From the NCBI RefSeq assembly GCF_022267315.1, contig NZ_JAIKLE010000018.1, forward strand, positions 62,001 through 126,000: a stretch of DNA of 64,000 nucleotides, read 5' to 3'. The notes beneath the pieces were generated by a model that searched no databases, was not told the DNA's origin, and saw only the letters and a program-made list of their open reading frames with translations. The position numbers and the translations under genes were made by a program. Source of the stretch: Maribellus maritimus. GTDB lineage: Bacteria > Bacteroidota > Bacteroidia > Bacteroidales > Prolixibacteraceae. Positions 36,369 to 49,363 of the stretch are shown here, in pieces; within the stretch, counting starts at the first letter, position 1, and each line of letters begins with the position of its first letter.

Positions 36369-37370
36369 ATGGGTAAAATGAAAGCTGCTGTTCTACCCGA
36401 AGCCGGACAGCCGCTCAAGATTTTGGAAATAGACATACCCAAACCTGGTCCGGGAGAAGTGTTAATAAAAATGCATGCCTCTCCTATCAATCCCTCTGAT
36501 TTAGCCTTTATGGGCGGAGGGTACGGAATTCAAAAAAAATATCCGGTGGCTCCCGGATTTGAAGGCAGTGGAACAGTGGTGGAGGCAGGAAAAGGTTTTC
36601 TTCCAAAACTATGGAATGGAAAGAAAGTTTCTTGTGCTGCTTCTCCAAAATACAATGGCTGCTGGGCTGAATATATGGTAACATCAGCCAATATGTGTGT
36701 TCCGGTTTCAAAAAAAATAAACATGGAACAAGCATCCATGATGTTTGTAAACCCGATGACAGCACTTGCCTTTTTTGATATTTTTAAAAAGCTGCCAAAT
36801 TTAGAAAAAGAAAAAAGAGGCATTATTAATACTGCTGCAGCAAGCGCCCTCGGCAAAATGATAATCAAGCTAGGAAAAAAATACAAGATCCCGGTAATAT
36901 CAGTGGTAAGAAGACAGGAGCAAGTGGGTATGCTAAAAGCTGAAGGAGCCGAGTTTGTTGTAAATAGCTCTGATGTGGATTTCGAATCCCAACTAAAAAA
37001 AATTTCCCATAAACTTAATGCTACCGTAATTTTCGATGCCGTTGGAGGCAGCCTGGTCCAAAAACTGCTGGATGCGGCTCCCCGGGGTGCTCACTTGTTT
37101 ATTTATGGCAGGCTCGACCCGGATATTTGTGAAATACTGCCCGGAAATTTAATTTTTTCGGGGAATCATATTCATGGCTTCTGGTTAACGGAATACCTGG
37201 AAAACAAAAACTTTTTTCATTCTCTAAAAACCACCCGTAAAATCCAGTCACTGATTGGCAATGAATTATCCACGCAGGTAAACAAAACTTTTCCGATTGA
37301 AAAAATATCAGAAGCAATTGAAACATATAAAAATAATATGAGTTCGGGTAAAGTACTGCTCCGCTTTTAA
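36369..37370 (+). CDS. MDR-family NAD(P)H-dependent oxidoreductase (quinone reductase-like)
   Basis: The 333-residue protein has the GroES-like N-terminal domain (KPGPGEVLIKMHASPINPSDLAF, VAPGFEGSGTVVEAGKGF) and a nucleotide-binding fold (GIINTAAASALGKMIIKLGKKY, FDAVGGSLVQKLLDAAPRG). The C-terminal IEKISEAIETYKNNMSSGKVLL is typical of medium-chain reductases. No catalytic or structural zinc Cys cluster was recognised, which fits quinone or enoyl reductase members better than alcohol dehydrogenases. The substrate is unknown. It is 11 bp after pyrF. Its 3' end almost touches the convergent pseudogene. Confidence 0.82.
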   Translation: MGKMKAAVLPEAGQPLKILEIDIPKPGPGEVLIKMHASPINPSDLAFMGGGYGIQKKYPVAPGFEGSGTVVEAGKGFLPKLWNGKKVSCAASPKYNGCWAEYMVTSANMCVPVSKKINMEQASMMFVNPMTALAFFDIFKKLPNLEKEKRGIINTAAASALGKMIIKLGKKYKIPVISVVRRQEQVGMLKAEGAEFVVNSSDVDFESQLKKISHKLNATVIFDAVGGSLVQKLLDAAPRGAHLFIYGRLDPDICEILPGNLIFSGNHIHGFWLTEYLENKNFFHSLKTTRKIQSLIGNELSTQVNKTFPIEKISEAIETYKNNMSSGKVLLRF

Positions 37371-37374
37371 TAAA

Positions 37375-37984
37375 TCATTCACTGACAAAAAAGGTTGTCA
37401 CTGTTCCCGGCGGCGCTTCGTAAAGCAACTTACCTTCTACTACCTCATATATCCCAATTTCAGTATATTTCTCCGATTCTGCTTCATTAGTCCGGAACGC
37501 CTTAAACGCTGATGCTTGAGTACCTGATATGGCGATAATACAGGGTTTATTCCATTTATCACTCATATTTATAATTACAAAAGCGTCGGTCTCCGCAGAA
37601 CTTTCTTTACCAAATGCAATTACAGGAACCTGGCTTTCATTAGATGTCGTGCGGCAAACCACAGCTCCTGGTTGTCCGGCACGGGTTATCTGTTTATAAA
37701 AATAATATCCGCGACGGACTTCGTATGTATCGTCCTCATACACTATAAAAGCCGAGTCTGCCTTTTTTGTTTCATCCAGTAAGCTAAAACCGCCGTACTC
37801 CTGCTGGAAACTCATTATAATCCGGTGTTTATGCGGTTTCAACATAGTTAAATCCAACCCCAGCCCAGTCTCTTATTTTATGATCAAATTTTCCACGTAT
37901 GTCTACTCCCTTTATTTCCGGATACTGGGCAAAAACTGAAACAAATACAAATATTGAAGAAGTAAGTAGAATAAACTTTTTCAT
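37375..37984 (-). pseudogene. Gutted secreted glycoside hydrolase (GH30-like?)
   Basis: From 37984 the minus strand encodes a signal peptide (MKKFILLTSSIFVFVSVFAQ) and YPEIKGVDIRG, then DWAGVGFNYVETA, ending at TAA 37831-37829, probably an ancestral CAA. The frame continues as TPDYNEFP, then shifts by one base near 37800-37806 into QEYGGFSLLDETKK. At about 37760 it jumps to a C-terminal stretch (AFIVYEDDTYEVRRGYYFYK, QITRAGQPGAVV) ending as a beta domain at 37375. The stop and shift are directly visible. The internal deletion, which would remove nearly the whole catalytic domain, and the family are inferred from memory of similar secreted glycoside hydrolases. The open frame 37375-37857 alone would look like a small hypothetical protein. 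Confidence 0.7.
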
Positions 37985-38082
37985 CGGTTTAGTTTTAAGT
38001 CGAATACCTGAAATTTACGAATTCAACAGCTCAAAAAAAAGAATCTGTCGCTAAAGAATTAGGGTAAAACTGGTTGTAAACA

Positions 38083-38901
38083 CTATTGATAAATAAACTC
38101 AAAAGTATCACTTCTTTTCACCGGATATCCTTCCGAATTGTATTCGTATTCATACTCTGTAATCTGCACTGGCTCTATATAATCGTCAACTTCGAAATGA
38201 ATTGTATATGTTTCTTTTACAATGTTGTTCAGGTTGGTATTTCGCCCCGGAATCATCAATCCACGAAAACAATAATAGGGATTATGTTTGTCGTCAAACT
38301 CATATTCTGTTGTGGTTCGCAGCTCGTTATTGTCTTTCGACAACATGTTATACCGTTCAGTTTTTACCAGGTTGCCCTCAGCATCATAATGGTATTCATC
38401 GTACGATGAAGGCCTATTATTGGAGTAAAATGTTCTCCGGTTTATCCTCCCTTTCGTGTTGTAACTGTAAGTTAAAAAAGAGGTATAACTGTTTTTCACC
38501 CGAAACGTTTCAGATCTCTCCAACTGTCCTGAACGATCATAATAAAGTATTGAATACGAATCTCTTTCTGTATTTTCCGGACTCACCCATTCTGTCCGAT
38601 TCATTGCCTCTTCCAAAACATAAGAACTACTGCTTGCAATTCTTTCGTCCCAGTAATTATCGGAGTGCACCAGTTGGTTAGAGCTGTTATATTTATGTTT
38701 TGAATAATGAAATTTACTTTTCTCTTCAAGCACAAAACCAGCGTCATTATACGTGTACGTGTAATAGGTTTCCCCACTAATTTTCACCTCTTTTAACAAA
38801 GTTCCGTCACCCGAAAAACCAGGTCTGAGAACAGGTTCTTTTTCACACGATAAAAGAAAAAGAAATACAATGGGGCTCAGAAGTACTTGTATTTGTTTCA
38901 T
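38083..38901 (-). CDS. Lipoprotein with YD/RHS-like repeats
   Basis: The 272-residue product has a lipoprotein signal (FLFLLSCEKE, Cys near 19). Tandem YD-like units follow, such as YYTYTYNDAGFVLEE, YNSSNQLVHSDNYWD, TYSYNTKGRINRRTFY and YHYDAEGNLVKTERY, then YEYNSEGYPVKRSD at the end. The units of roughly 20-40 residues would form a short beta-rich structure at the cell surface. Similar small lipoproteins are common in Bacteroidota and have no known role. It is too short for an RHS toxin shell and carries no toxin domain. It sits between the broken hydrolase and a sulfatase. Confidence 0.7.
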   Translation of the reverse strand: MKQIQVLLSPIVFLFLLSCEKEPVLRPGFSGDGTLLKEVKISGETYYTYTYNDAGFVLEEKSKFHYSKHKYNSSNQLVHSDNYWDERIASSSSYVLEEAMNRTEWVSPENTERDSYSILYYDRSGQLERSETFRVKNSYTSFLTYSYNTKGRINRRTFYSNNRPSSYDEYHYDAEGNLVKTERYNMLSKDNNELRTTTEYEFDDKHNPYYCFRGLMIPGRNTNLNNIVKETYTIHFEVDDYIEPVQITEYEYEYNSEGYPVKRSDTFEFIYQ

Positions 38902-39031
38902 CGGTAGTTAGATTTAAGTTATTTATCAGATGTTTAAAATAATAAAAAGGTTGCTTAATAAAAGGCAGTTTAATAAAATGAAAGCACTATTTTTATAGTT
39001 ACAATTGAATAAACCAAATAAACTATCTGTT

Positions 39032-40492
39032 ATGAAATCCATGCTTTCTGTTTTAGCCACCACCCTTTTTTTAGCTTTATTTTCCTGTACAACGCAACAA
39101 ACCGGGGAAAAAGAAAACGCCGGTTCTCCCAATTTCGTTTTGGTTTTTATCGACGATATGGGTTATGGCGACATTGGTGTTTATGGTGCGACAGGGTTTA
39201 AAACGCCAAACCTCGACAAAATGGCTGCAGAAGAAATGCGCTTTACCAATTTTTATGCAGCGCAACCGGTTTGCAGTGCTTCCCGTGCCGGAATTCTGAC
39301 AGGCTGCTATCCTAATCGAATCGGAATTTCAGGAGCTTTGTTTCCCTACGACAATATTGGAATTAATCCAAATGAAACTACAATTGCTGAAATGTTAAAA
39401 GCCAAAGGCTATTCGACAGCAATTTTTGGCAAATGGCATTTGGGGCATCATAAAAAATTTCTGCCGCTGCAAAATGGGTTTGATGAGTATGTTGGACTGC
39501 CTTACTCCAACGATATGTGGCCACTTGATAATGTAGGTCAACCACTGCCGGAGGGGCACAACAGAAATTCCTTCCCCGACCTTCCTTTGATAGAAGGAAA
39601 TGAACCGATAGATTTTATTACTTCGTTACAAAAACAAGATACGCTTACAACGCTTTATACGGAAAAAGCAGTTGACTTTATTAACCGAAATGCCGACAAA
39701 CCTTTCTTTTTATATATTCCACACAGTATGGGCCACATTCCACTTGGAGTTTCAGACAAATTCAGAGGAAAAACGGAAAAAGGAAAATACGGCGATGTGA
39801 TGGAAGAAATAGACTGGAGTGTGGGTCAAATTGAAAATGCGTTGAAAGCCAATGGAATTTCAGAAAACACAATTTTTATTTTTACAACCGACAACGGGCC
39901 CTGGTTAAACTTTGGAAATCACGGTGGTTCTGCCGGAGGATTGCGTGAAGGAAAAACCACCAGTTGGGAAGGAGGACAACGTGTACCGTTTATTATAAAA
40001 TGGCCGGGACATGCTCCTGCGGGAACCATCTGCAATAAACTGGCTTGTGCAATCGACATTCTTCCGAGTTTTGCGAAACTGGCCAATGCCAGTTTACCTC
40101 AATTAAAAATTGACGGAGTGGATATTACGACACTGTGGCAGGGAAATTTTGACGCCGAACCTCGTAAAGACATCCTGTTCTACTATGGGAAGAACAATTT
40201 AAATGCTGTTCGGAAAGGAAACTGGAAATTGGTGCTTCCTCATACCTGGGCTTCATATGATGCCAAACCCGGACAAGATGGATATGGCGGCCCAAGAATT
40301 AGAAAAACAGTGGAAAGCCCGGAATTGTACAACATGATGCGCGACCCGGGAGAACAATTTAATGTAATTGAATATTACCCTGAAAAAGCGAAGGAAATTA
40401 TGGAACTTGTGGAAAACACACGCGCTGAACTTGGTGATCTAAATGTTGGGACTGAAAAAGGCAATGGTTCCAGAGAAATTGGAAGAGATTGA
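39032..40492 (+). CDS. Lipoprotein sulfatase (S1 family, arylsulfatase type)
   Basis: The 486-residue protein starts at MKSMLSVLATTLFLALFSC, a lipoprotein signal. A TTG 27 bp upstream is in frame but would spoil it. The sulfatase core has NFVLVFIDDMGYGDIG (metal Asp pair at 41-42), CSASR at 81-85 with the formylglycine Cys and Ala in place of Pro, GKWHLGHHKKFLPL, IFTTDNGPWLNFGNHGGSAGG and the C-terminal RKGNWKLVLPH. It should release sulfate from a glycan outside the cell. A glycan-specific subfamily was not assigned. The neighbouring pseudogene of a hydrolase suggests that a larger utilisation locus has decayed here. Confidence 0.9.
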   Translation: MKSMLSVLATTLFLALFSCTTQQTGEKENAGSPNFVLVFIDDMGYGDIGVYGATGFKTPNLDKMAAEEMRFTNFYAAQPVCSASRAGILTGCYPNRIGISGALFPYDNIGINPNETTIAEMLKAKGYSTAIFGKWHLGHHKKFLPLQNGFDEYVGLPYSNDMWPLDNVGQPLPEGHNRNSFPDLPLIEGNEPIDFITSLQKQDTLTTLYTEKAVDFINRNADKPFFLYIPHSMGHIPLGVSDKFRGKTEKGKYGDVMEEIDWSVGQIENALKANGISENTIFIFTTDNGPWLNFGNHGGSAGGLREGKTTSWEGGQRVPFIIKWPGHAPAGTICNKLACAIDILPSFAKLANASLPQLKIDGVDITTLWQGNFDAEPRKDILFYYGKNNLNAVRKGNWKLVLPHTWASYDAKPGQDGYGGPRIRKTVESPELYNMMRDPGEQFNVIEYYPEKAKEIMELVENTRAELGDLNVGTEKGNGSREIGRD

Positions 40493-40829
40493 TACTATTT
40501 TAAACAAAAAACCAAAATAAAGCAATGGGAATCATGCCAGCTAATGTATCAGTTTTGCCTTTTCTACTCTTCCTTTTTTTCTTAATAGTTATAAATAAAT
40601 TTCTGTGTTTATAATTAGCTTGGAGTATGATTAGTGCCATTCACCTTCGGAGCAAATTCAATAAAAAACCCGGAAATAAGAAATTCATTAAATATTTGGA
40701 GTACTGGTCCACATACAACTGGTTTTATTTTCATATAAAAAAACAACATGGTCGGTTGGATTTACAAAAAAAATCGAAGCGAACAAACAAACTAATGTTA
40801 TTTTTAAATTACTCGGGAACTAATACCAA
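40493..40829. other. Intergenic region before the THI5-like gene
   Basis: A 337-bp AT-rich gap. A 68-codon open frame (40627-40833) in it lacks family similarity and a plausible signal and is not annotated. I see no RNA structure or repeat. Confidence 0.5.
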
Positions 40830-41816
40830 ATGACAAAAATAAATTTATACAGATACGTTATTATTACAGGTTTAATTTGCCTTTTTAATCTCCTAAAATT
40901 AAATGCCCAGGAAAAAATAACATTTATTCCACAATGGCTTCCTCAGGCGCAATTTGCCGGATATTATGCAGCTCTTGATCAAGGTTTTTATAGCGAGGCA
41001 GGACTGGAGCTTACAATTATTCATCCGTTGGCCAATATTTCATCTTTTGAATATTTAAAAAACGGAAAAGCAGATGTAGTTTCAGCTTTTTTAATGGATG
41101 GAATCAAACAACGGGAAAAGGGTACCCCGCTGGTAAATATTGCTCAGCTCTCACAGCACTCTGCCTTAATGATGGTTGTTAAAAAAGAAAGCGGGATTAA
41201 TCAGATAAGAGATCTTCATCATAAAAAACTGGGGATATGGAGCAGTGGATTTGATGATATTCCGCTGGCATTTATGAACGAAAATAATTATGAAATTAAA
41301 CTGATCCGTATTTTAAACACGGTTAATCTTTTTTTGATGAACGGTGTTGATGCCCAAGCTGTAATGTATTACAACGAGTACGACCAGATTATAAACAGCG
41401 GAATAAATGAAGATGAGTTAAACACTTTTTTCTTTGCCGATTATGGTTTTGATATTCCCGAAGATGGTCTTTACTGTTTGGAAGAAACACTGGTAAACAA
41501 AAGAGAAGTTTTGAAAAAGTTCATTTCTGCTACTTTTAAAGGATGGGATTATGTTACCCGGAATAAAGATTACGCCATTGATTTGGTTGTGGAAGAAATG
41601 AATAAAGCCCATTTACCCAACAATACGGCTCATCAACGATGGATGCTGGATAAAATTCTGGAATTGATGAAACCGGGCAAAAAAAATGTAAAAAAAGGAC
41701 ACCTGCTCGAACAGGATTATTACAGGGCACTAAGTGTATTTGGTTCTATAAAACCCGATTATTGCAAACAGATCTTACACCTGGAGAATTTTCACCAACC
41801 ACTTTTAAACGAATAA
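40830..41816 (+). CDS. THI5/NMT1-like periplasmic binding protein
   Basis: A 328-residue protein with a signal peptide (ending near LLKLNAQ). A two-lobed binding fold follows (PQWLPQAQFAGYYAALDQGFYSEAGLELTI, NGKADVVSAFLMDGIKQREKGTPLVNIAQ, LHHKKLGIWSSGFDDIPLAF, NGVDAQAVMYYNEYDQI). It belongs to the group that includes SsuA, TauA and THI5-type proteins. No ABC permease or ATPase gene accompanies it. It stands 22 bp before a gene for a dCache-HAMP-phosphatase. It could be a ligand sensor that docks on that receptor, which is inference. The ligand is not known. Confidence 0.8.
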   Translation: MTKINLYRYVIITGLICLFNLLKLNAQEKITFIPQWLPQAQFAGYYAALDQGFYSEAGLELTIIHPLANISSFEYLKNGKADVVSAFLMDGIKQREKGTPLVNIAQLSQHSALMMVVKKESGINQIRDLHHKKLGIWSSGFDDIPLAFMNENNYEIKLIRILNTVNLFLMNGVDAQAVMYYNEYDQIINSGINEDELNTFFFADYGFDIPEDGLYCLEETLVNKREVLKKFISATFKGWDYVTRNKDYAIDLVVEEMNKAHLPNNTAHQRWMLDKILELMKPGKKNVKKGHLLEQDYYRALSVFGSIKPDYCKQILHLENFHQPLLNE

Positions 41817-41838
41817 GCAAATCCCGGAGAAATTAAGG

Positions 41839-43767
41839 ATGAAAAAACGCAACCTTTCAATAAAAATTATTTCACGAATTCTGATTTTCTGTATCGGATT
41901 AGGGACTATTATCTTTTCAATTTACTACTATTATACGCGCGCAGCGATACAGGAGTCAACAAGGGAAAATGCCGTTATCCTGGCGGAGAATACAATCAAC
42001 CAAATAGAGGAAGTAATAGAACCTGCTGAAAAGTTACCTGAAAACCTTGCGTGGATTATTGAAACAGGGGTTATACCAAAAGATTCATTACAATATTTTC
42101 TGGCACAACTGGTCAAAAACAACCCGGCAATTTATGCCAGTGCCATTGCATTCGAGCCCCATATTTTTTCAGAAAATACACCGGCATATGCACCTTATGC
42201 ATTCCGAAACGGTGCCAGAATTAATACTATCGATTTATGGTCGCCTGATTACAACTATTTCATCATGGACTGGTACCAGATTCCGGCCATACTGCAACAA
42301 CCTTACTGGTCTGAACCCTACTACGATGAAGGAGGTGCCGAGGCTTTACTTTCAACCTACTCCGTGCCATTTTTTATGAGCAAAGAAGGTCAACAGGTTT
42401 TGGGTGGAATTATAACTATCGACATCTCTCTGGATTGGCTGACTGAAATCGTAAATTCAGTAAAAATATTTGATACCGGTTATGCTTTCCTCTTGTCACG
42501 AAATGGTGTTTACGTTACCCATCCCAATCATTCGCAAATAATGAATGAATCCATATTTACCCAGGCGAAAGAAATGGAGCAACCTGAAATGAGAGAAATT
42601 GGGCGTAATATGATTAAAGGTCAAAGTAACTTAACTTCCCTTAATTTGAAAGACAAGGGCAAAGTCTGGATTTATTACGCTCCCATTCAGTCTACAAAAT
42701 GGTCTTTGGGTGTCGTATATCCTCACAATGAAATGTTTGAAAGCCTCCAAAACTTAAATATTATTATCCTTCTGCTTGCCTTTGCCGGACTGGGATTACT
42801 TCTCTTTTTCACAATAAAAATCATAAATCAACAAATAAGTCCGCTGGCAAAATTTGCAGATTCAGCCAGAACGATCGCTGAAGGAAACTTTAACACCCGA
42901 TTACCGAATGCCGGCAATAGCAAAGAAATGAAAGAGCTGCATGATTCTTTTGAATTCATGCAAAAAGAACTCGATAACTATATTGTTAATCTAAAGGAAA
43001 CTACTTCAGCAAAAGAAAAAATCGAAAGTGAGCTTCGTATAGCCAAAGAAATTCAGATGGGAATGATTCCGCGCATTTTCCCTCCCTTTCCAAACTTAAA
43101 GGAAATTGATCTTTTCGCGTCGTTGGAATCGGCCAAAGAAGTTGGTGGTGATTTGTATGATTTTTTCCTGCTGGATGAAGAACACCTGTGTTTTGCTATA
43201 GGCGATGTTTCAGGAAAAGGAATCCCGGCTTCTCTCTTTATGGCTGTTACACGAACATTGTTACGATCAGTTGCCGACAATAAAAAAAGTACAGCAGAGA
43301 TTGTTGGTTCGATTAACAAAACCCTTTCATTTAACAATGAATCAAATATGTTTGTCACATTTTTCCTTGGCATATTAGAGATAACCACAGGCCGGCTGAG
43401 ATTTTGTAATGCCGGGCATAATCCGCCAATTCTTATTAAGAATAAAACAGAAGCAAACTTTTTCAATATTACAAAAGGCATTCCTGTAGGTTTATTTGAA
43501 GATTTTAACTATTCGGAAGAGGTTGTTCAAATCGAAGCAGGCGACCAGTTATTTTTATACACTGACGGGCTAACGGAAGCTGAAGACAAAAACAATAAGC
43601 TCTTTGAAGACAACCATTTACTCGATATAATCAGACAATATGCCGAATCAGTTCCAAAAGAAATTATCGAAAAAGTAACAAAGGAAGTTAGCCTGCACGT
43701 AAACGGTCACATCCAATCCGATGATTTAACCATGATGAGCATAATTTATTATGGAACAAAAAAATAA
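41839..43767 (+). CDS. Membrane dCache-HAMP-PP2C (SpoIIE-type) phosphatase
   Basis: The 642-residue protein has a membrane helix near 10-30. An extracytoplasmic double-Cache domain covers about 35-300 (VIPKDSLQYFLAQLVKNNPAIYASAIAFE, YYDEGGAEALLSTYSVPFF, FDTGYAFLLSRNGVYVTHP, WSLGVVYP). A second helix lies at about 303-325, a HAMP linker at about 325-380 and a coiled-coil piece after it. A SpoIIE/RsbU-type PP2C domain covers about 395-640 (ELRIAKEIQMGMIPRIFPPF, KEVGGDLYDFFLLD, AIGDVSGKGIPASLFM, FCNAGHNPPILI, LFLYTDGLTEAEDKN). It should dephosphorylate a STAS-domain protein when the sensor is triggered. The kinase and STAS genes follow at once. Confidence 0.9.
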   Translation: MKKRNLSIKIISRILIFCIGLGTIIFSIYYYYTRAAIQESTRENAVILAENTINQIEEVIEPAEKLPENLAWIIETGVIPKDSLQYFLAQLVKNNPAIYASAIAFEPHIFSENTPAYAPYAFRNGARINTIDLWSPDYNYFIMDWYQIPAILQQPYWSEPYYDEGGAEALLSTYSVPFFMSKEGQQVLGGIITIDISLDWLTEIVNSVKIFDTGYAFLLSRNGVYVTHPNHSQIMNESIFTQAKEMEQPEMREIGRNMIKGQSNLTSLNLKDKGKVWIYYAPIQSTKWSLGVVYPHNEMFESLQNLNIIILLLAFAGLGLLLFFTIKIINQQISPLAKFADSARTIAEGNFNTRLPNAGNSKEMKELHDSFEFMQKELDNYIVNLKETTSAKEKIESELRIAKEIQMGMIPRIFPPFPNLKEIDLFASLESAKEVGGDLYDFFLLDEEHLCFAIGDVSGKGIPASLFMAVTRTLLRSVADNKKSTAEIVGSINKTLSFNNESNMFVTFFLGILEITTGRLRFCNAGHNPPILIKNKTEANFFNITKGIPVGLFEDFNYSEEVVQIEAGDQLFLYTDGLTEAEDKNNKLFEDNHLLDIIRQYAESVPKEIIEKVTKEVSLHVNGHIQSDDLTMMSIIYYGTKK

Positions 43768-44167
43768 ACAACTCACTATTCTAAATTCGGTCGAAGAGTT
43801 ACACCGTGTCGTCGAATTTCTCGATCTGCTGGAAAAAGAGTGGAATTTGGCAGAAGGATTGAAATCGTTGATAAACCTTGCGCTTGAAGAAGCGTTGAGT
43901 AATATTATTTTTTACGCTTTTGAAAAAGACTCGAAAAATAAAATTACAATTGAATTTGTCCTGAAAAAGAAAAAACTGACTATTATTATAAAAGATAAGG
44001 GAAAATATTACGATCCGACAAAAAAAAGAGATCCCGACGTCAGCCTTTCGGCAGAAGAAAGACCAGTTGGTGGGTTGGGGATTTTTCTTATCAAACAAAT
44101 AATGGATGAAATAAATTACCGGCGGGATGGTGTTACAAACCAACTTTTAATGGTGAAAAAATTATAG
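43751..44167 (+). CDS. RsbW-like anti-sigma/serine kinase (HATPase_c_2)
   Basis: The 138-residue protein has the GHKL ATP-binding fold of anti-sigma kinases: LINLALEEALSNIIFYAFEKD (N-box), IIIKDKGKYYDPTKK (G1) and RPVGGLGIFLIKQIMDEINYRR (G2), with a C-terminal strand. In partner switching such kinases phosphorylate a STAS antagonist or bind a target protein. It overlaps the phosphatase gene by 17 bp and lies 34 bp before the STAS gene. No sigma factor is encoded near it, so its output target is not visible. Confidence 0.9.
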   Translation: MEQKNKQLTILNSVEELHRVVEFLDLLEKEWNLAEGLKSLINLALEEALSNIIFYAFEKDSKNKITIEFVLKKKKLTIIIKDKGKYYDPTKKRDPDVSLSAEERPVGGLGIFLIKQIMDEINYRRDGVTNQLLMVKKL

Positions 44168-44201
44168 AAAAAATATCAATCAAAATAAATTACTTTTTCA
44201 A

Positions 44202-44531
44202 ATGGAAATTACAAGCCAAAAAACCGATGATGGAATTATAATTTTTGTAAAAGGAAGAATCGATACAACCAATTACAACGAGTTTGAGAATGCTGTCAAC
44301 GATATATTCAAAGATGATGTCTCGCAAATATATCTCGACTGCAGTGCTCTCAATTACATTAGCAGTTCCGGACTTCGTGTTTTTCTGACCATTCAGAAAA
44401 AAATGATGGGTACAGGAGGTAAATTTAAATTGTTTGCCATGCAACCTTCAATTAAAGAGATTTTCGACATTTCAGGATTTAGCTCAATTTTTTCTATTTA
44501 TGCTGATTTTGAGACTGCCAAACAAAATTAA
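44202..44531 (+). CDS. STAS-domain anti-anti-sigma-like protein
   Basis: The 109-residue single STAS domain has the usual layout (IIFVKGRIDTTNYNEFENAV, QIYLDCSALNYISSSGLRVF). The Ser cluster SSSGLR contains the residue that the kinase is expected to phosphorylate. The end is SGFSSIFSIYADFETA, as in SpoIIAA/RsbV-like proteins. It should be the substrate of the PP2C phosphatase encoded upstream. It is the last gene of the module. A small GC hairpin (CCCC-ATAAAC-GGGG) after it is too weak to call a terminator. Confidence 0.9.
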   Translation: MEITSQKTDDGIIIFVKGRIDTTNYNEFENAVNDIFKDDVSQIYLDCSALNYISSSGLRVFLTIQKKMMGTGGKFKLFAMQPSIKEIFDISGFSSIFSIYADFETAKQN

Positions 44532-44709
44532 AATCCCCATAAACGGGGCTCATTCAATTGAAATATGACAATAACCTTATGGGAAGTATTGATAGTGAAA
44601 ATAACATGTGCTGTGTATTCTTTCTTTTATGCCCTTTGGCATGGGTCTCATTCTCATCGCACTATTTCCAAAGGAATTAGACTCCATAATTTCACAAAAA
44701 AATTTAGAT

Positions 44710-45507
44710 ATGAAACACATCTTCAAATTTAATAAAATAAGCCTGAGCATATTTTTATTTCTATTTTTCTTAAGCTGCTCAAAAGAAGAAACCAACGAGA
44801 TTGACGAACAGCTTGTTGTACAAGTTTCTACCATAGATGCACTGTTGCAGGGAGTATTTGATGGCGAAACAACGCTAAATAAATTAACAAGCTGGGGAGA
44901 TTTTGGGATTGGAACGTTTAATTCGCTTGACGGTGAAATGCTTTTTTATAACGGAACTTTCTATCAGATTAGAGGTGACGGAAAAATATACAAACCTTCC
45001 GGAGATACAAAGACACCTTTTTCTACAGTAACCTATTTTGCCCCGGAAGTCAATTATAGTTTAAATTCTTTTTCCTATGAAGAATTGAAGAATACAATCG
45101 ACACGTTGATCGTGAGCCCCAATTTATTTTACGCGATACGGTTACAGGGAAATTTTAACTACGTAAAAACCAGAAGTGTCCCGGCGCAGCAAAAACCTTA
45201 CCCTCCTTTAGTGGAAGTAACCGCAAACCAACCTGAATTTGAAATTCAGTCGGTTTCCGGAACTTTATGCGGTTATTATTGTCCGCCTTTTGTAACCGGA
45301 ATTAATGTGCCGGGCTATCACCTTCACTTTATCTCGGAAGATGAAACATTTGGCGGTCATGTGCTGGAATTTGAGTTGGATGAAGGAACACTGGATCTTG
45401 ATCAAATTACAAACTTTAAACTCATTCTTCCGGGCGAGGGCGAGTTTTTAAACACAGACCTTAACGAAGATCTTTCAGGCGATTTGGAAGATGTAGAAGG
45501 GAGTTAA
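44710..45507 (+). CDS. Lipoprotein alpha-acetolactate decarboxylase
   Basis: The enzyme converts acetolactate to acetoin. The 265-residue protein has motifs of this family: QVSTIDALLQGVFDGETTLNKL near the N-terminus, the central GDFGIGTFNSLDGEMLFYNG, and the zinc-binding GYHLHFISEDETFGGHVLEFE (H-x-H and a later His, near residues 203-217). The N-terminus is a lipoprotein signal (IFLFLFFLSCSKEE), so the mature enzyme is outside the cytoplasm, unlike the textbook cytoplasmic form. The start at 44710 is chosen because it places the signal first. The frame extends upstream to 44608 without sense. It follows the partner-switching genes by 178 bp. Confidence 0.85.
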   Translation: MKHIFKFNKISLSIFLFLFFLSCSKEETNEIDEQLVVQVSTIDALLQGVFDGETTLNKLTSWGDFGIGTFNSLDGEMLFYNGTFYQIRGDGKIYKPSGDTKTPFSTVTYFAPEVNYSLNSFSYEELKNTIDTLIVSPNLFYAIRLQGNFNYVKTRSVPAQQKPYPPLVEVTANQPEFEIQSVSGTLCGYYCPPFVTGINVPGYHLHFISEDETFGGHVLEFELDEGTLDLDQITNFKLILPGEGEFLNTDLNEDLSGDLEDVEGS

Positions 45508-45514
45508 TCCTTTG

Positions 45515-49330
<3,816 letters not shown>

Positions 49331-49363
49331 TTAAAAACAAACATTGAAATTTAACTGACCATA

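Noticed and set aside
40627-40833. 68-codon open frame before the THI5-like gene
   Set aside because: No signal, no family similarity and a basic, low-complexity composition; it overlaps the next start.
44532-44570. Small GC hairpin after the STAS gene
   Set aside because: Only 4 bp of stem and no T-tract.
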